Positions 31,597-32,403 of a stretch of 32,403 bases of DNA are shown one piece after another. The position numbers and the translations under genes are program-made. Below the pieces are notes generated by a model. That model saw only the letters and a list, made by a program, of their open reading frames with translations. It searched no databases and was not told the DNA's origin. The DNA comes from DASZTU01 sp035493835 (GTDB lineage: Bacteria > Pseudomonadota > Alphaproteobacteria > Rhizobiales > Devosiaceae): NCBI GenBank assembly GCA_035493835.1, contig DATJHO010000007.1, positions 1 to 32,403 on the forward strand, given 5' to 3'. Each line of letters opens with the position of its first letter. The first letter of the stretch is position 1.

Positions 31597-31720
31597 CGCC
31601 TCATCCGTCCTTCGGGCACCTTCTCCCACAAGGGAAGAGGGAAGACCTAGGCGCGGCCGTACAACGCCTCCCCTGTTCCCTTGGGGAGAGCGTGCCTGCC
31701 GGCGGGTGAGGGGTGGCCCC
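31597..31720. repeat. Palindromic mosaic intergenic element, full copy
   Basis: This is the third near-full copy: GCCTCATCCGTCCTTCGG, CACCTTCTCCC, GGGAAGACC..., GGCCGTACAACGCCTCCCC, TTGGGGAGAGCGTGCC and a GGCGGGTGAGGGGTGGCCCC end almost identical to the copy at 21768-21900. This one lies at the end of an operon, not inside one. Confidence 0.8.
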
Positions 31721-31776
31721 TCCCCGGCGCCAGACTAGTCTAGAGCAGCGATGCTACTAAGCTGAAACAACGGAGC

Positions 31777-31855
31777 TTCCCGCCTCCGCGGGAATGACCG
31801 GGTCTAATGGCAGATCTGTGCCATGTCCCCGGCGTCATTCCCGCGGAGGCAGGAA
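31777..31855. repeat. Inverted pair of a 22-base repeat
   Basis: The 22 bases at 31777-31798, read on the minus strand, match the 22 bases at 31834-31855 with one difference. The core is CATTCCCGCGGAGGC. The two copies face each other across 35 bases and could form a cruciform or hairpin. Units of this kind (a CATTCCCGCGG... core) are common dispersed repeats in proteobacteria. Confidence 0.75.
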
Positions 31856-31996
31856 TCTCTGTTTCAATCAGTGCTCTGCATTATTCGAAATGGATACGCT
31901 CTAACGCGCCACCCTCCTGCGCTTCGTGCGCAACTCCCATGGCCCTCTGCGCGGAAGTCGTTCCGCCCGAGCGATTCTGTTCGCAGCGCAGACGAT

Positions 31997-32043
31997 GGGG
32001 GAAAAAGAAGGCAGGCCGCAGCCGTGCAACAACTCCCCTTTCC
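31997..32043. repeat. Degenerate fragment of the mosaic element
   Basis: GGGGGAAAAAGAAGGCAGG, GCCGCAGCCGTGCAAC and AACTCCCCTTTCC follow the same order as the centre of the copy at 31597-31720, with several mismatches. The 600-base region from 31486 to 32081 holds only repeats; no gene is supported in it. Confidence 0.5.
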
Positions 32044-32081
32044 AACGGCTCCCGATCAGTGCGCCACGGCCCGTTTCGCCG

Positions 32082-32403
32082 TCAGGCGGCGGGGTGCTCT
32101 TCGTCCCTAAAACCATGGCTGATTTCCACGATGTTCCCATCGGGGTCGCGCAGCCAGACGGTCCGCCAGCCGGGGATGAAGTCAGCGAAATCGAGCGGCC
32201 CGAGTGTAACAGGTACCGCACCGCCCAACCCTTCGAGCGCGGCACTCACGTCCTCAACCTGGAAGGCAATGTGCCGGACCCCGGCGGCGTGCGGCCCATC
32301 GGTCTCGCCATCCGGACGGTCCCCCTCGGCAGCGAACAGTTCCAGCAGCATGTCGCCATGACGCAGGAAGGTGATGCGGTTGCTGTCGCCAAGCGGAATG
32401 TTG
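32082..32403 (-). CDS. VOC (glyoxalase/bleomycin-resistance) family protein, C-terminal part
   Basis: The frame is open from the right edge of the window to a TGA at 32082-32084, giving the last 106 residues. It has the C-terminal half of a VOC fold: LRHGDMLLELF, then VRHIAFQVEDVSAALEGL, and WLRDPDGNIVEISHGF. The H in VRHIAF and the E in NIVEI match usual metal-ligand positions in this superfamily. An internal ATG at 32349-32351 is not the true start, because the sequence before it (NIPLGDSNRITFLRHGD) reads as a normal strand of the same fold. VOC proteins include isomerases, dioxygenases and lyases, so no reaction can be assigned. It is convergent with the CUT2 operon. Confidence 0.85.
   Translation of the reverse strand, partial: NIPLGDSNRITFLRHGDMLLELFAAEGDRPDGETDGPHAAGVRHIAFQVEDVSAALEGLGGAVPVTLGPLDFADFIPGWRTVWLRDPDGNIVEISHGFRDEEHPAA

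Noticed and set aside
31807..32361. Plus-strand frame of 184 codons near the right end
   Set aside because: It covers dispersed repeats and then runs antisense to the VOC gene; the translation has no recognisable domain.
1..32403. CRISPR array, tRNA/rRNA genes, insertion sequence or prophage
   Set aside because: No regularly spaced direct repeats, cloverleaf-like sequence, transposase, integrase or phage motifs were seen; the repeats present are palindromic intergenic elements.

Overview
The window looks like chromosomal DNA of a high-GC alphaproteobacterium of the Hyphomicrobiales (Devosia / Mesorhizobium-like; inference, not proven). The reasons are the dense packing of ABC sugar importers with LacI and GntR regulators, a textbook alphaproteobacterial general-stress (EcfG-type) promoter, a MEDS-domain protein beside a FixL-style histidine kinase, and modular palindromic intergenic repeats of the rhizobial mosaic type. 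No tRNA, rRNA, transposase, integrase or CRISPR array was seen.

Layout. (1) 1-213 is the tail of a gene, probably a glycosidase, entering from the left. (2) 357-8702 (minus strand) is an operon for an Opp/Dpp-type importer: Tat-type family-5 binding protein, a GHL6-like glycosidase, two permeases and a fused double ATPase. A divergent LacI-type regulator sits at 8841-9839. (3) A GntR/FCD regulator (9874-10557, minus) faces an operon at 10729-16160: family-1 binding protein, two CUT1 permeases, a DapA-family lyase and an enolase-superfamily dehydratase. It reads as sugar-acid uptake and breakdown. A double palindromic operator lies between them. (4) 16363-19090 holds a 66-residue unknown protein, a MEDS-domain protein and an orphan GAF-PAS histidine kinase. 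(5) 19395-25741 is a LacI-regulated operon: regulator, Tat-type binding protein, two CUT1 permeases and a 702-residue ADP-ribosylglycohydrolase-fold enzyme with a C-terminal jelly-roll-like region. A large perfect inverted repeat precedes it. (6) 26025-26444 is a two-CBS-domain protein behind a perfect GGAAC-N16-CGTT promoter. (7) 26747-31485 is a CUT2 (ribose-type) importer: binding protein, double ATPase, two permeases. (8) The right end has repeats and a truncated VOC-family gene on the minus strand.

How the parts work together. Four different importers stand side by side. Three have their own local regulator, and each of those three carries at least one enzyme likely to process the imported compound. 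The two CUT1 importers have no ATPase gene of their own and must borrow one from elsewhere. Every one of the four binding-protein genes is followed at once by a stem-loop or palindromic repeat, an arrangement known to keep binding-protein mRNA more abundant than permease mRNA.

The most unusual item is the ADP-ribosylglycohydrolase-fold enzyme as the only catabolic gene of a sugar-importer operon. It suggests import and intracellular cleavage of an unusual glycoside. Next come the DapA-family enzyme whose catalytic tyrosine position reads as glutamine, the two well-defined operators, and the dispersed mosaic repeat family.
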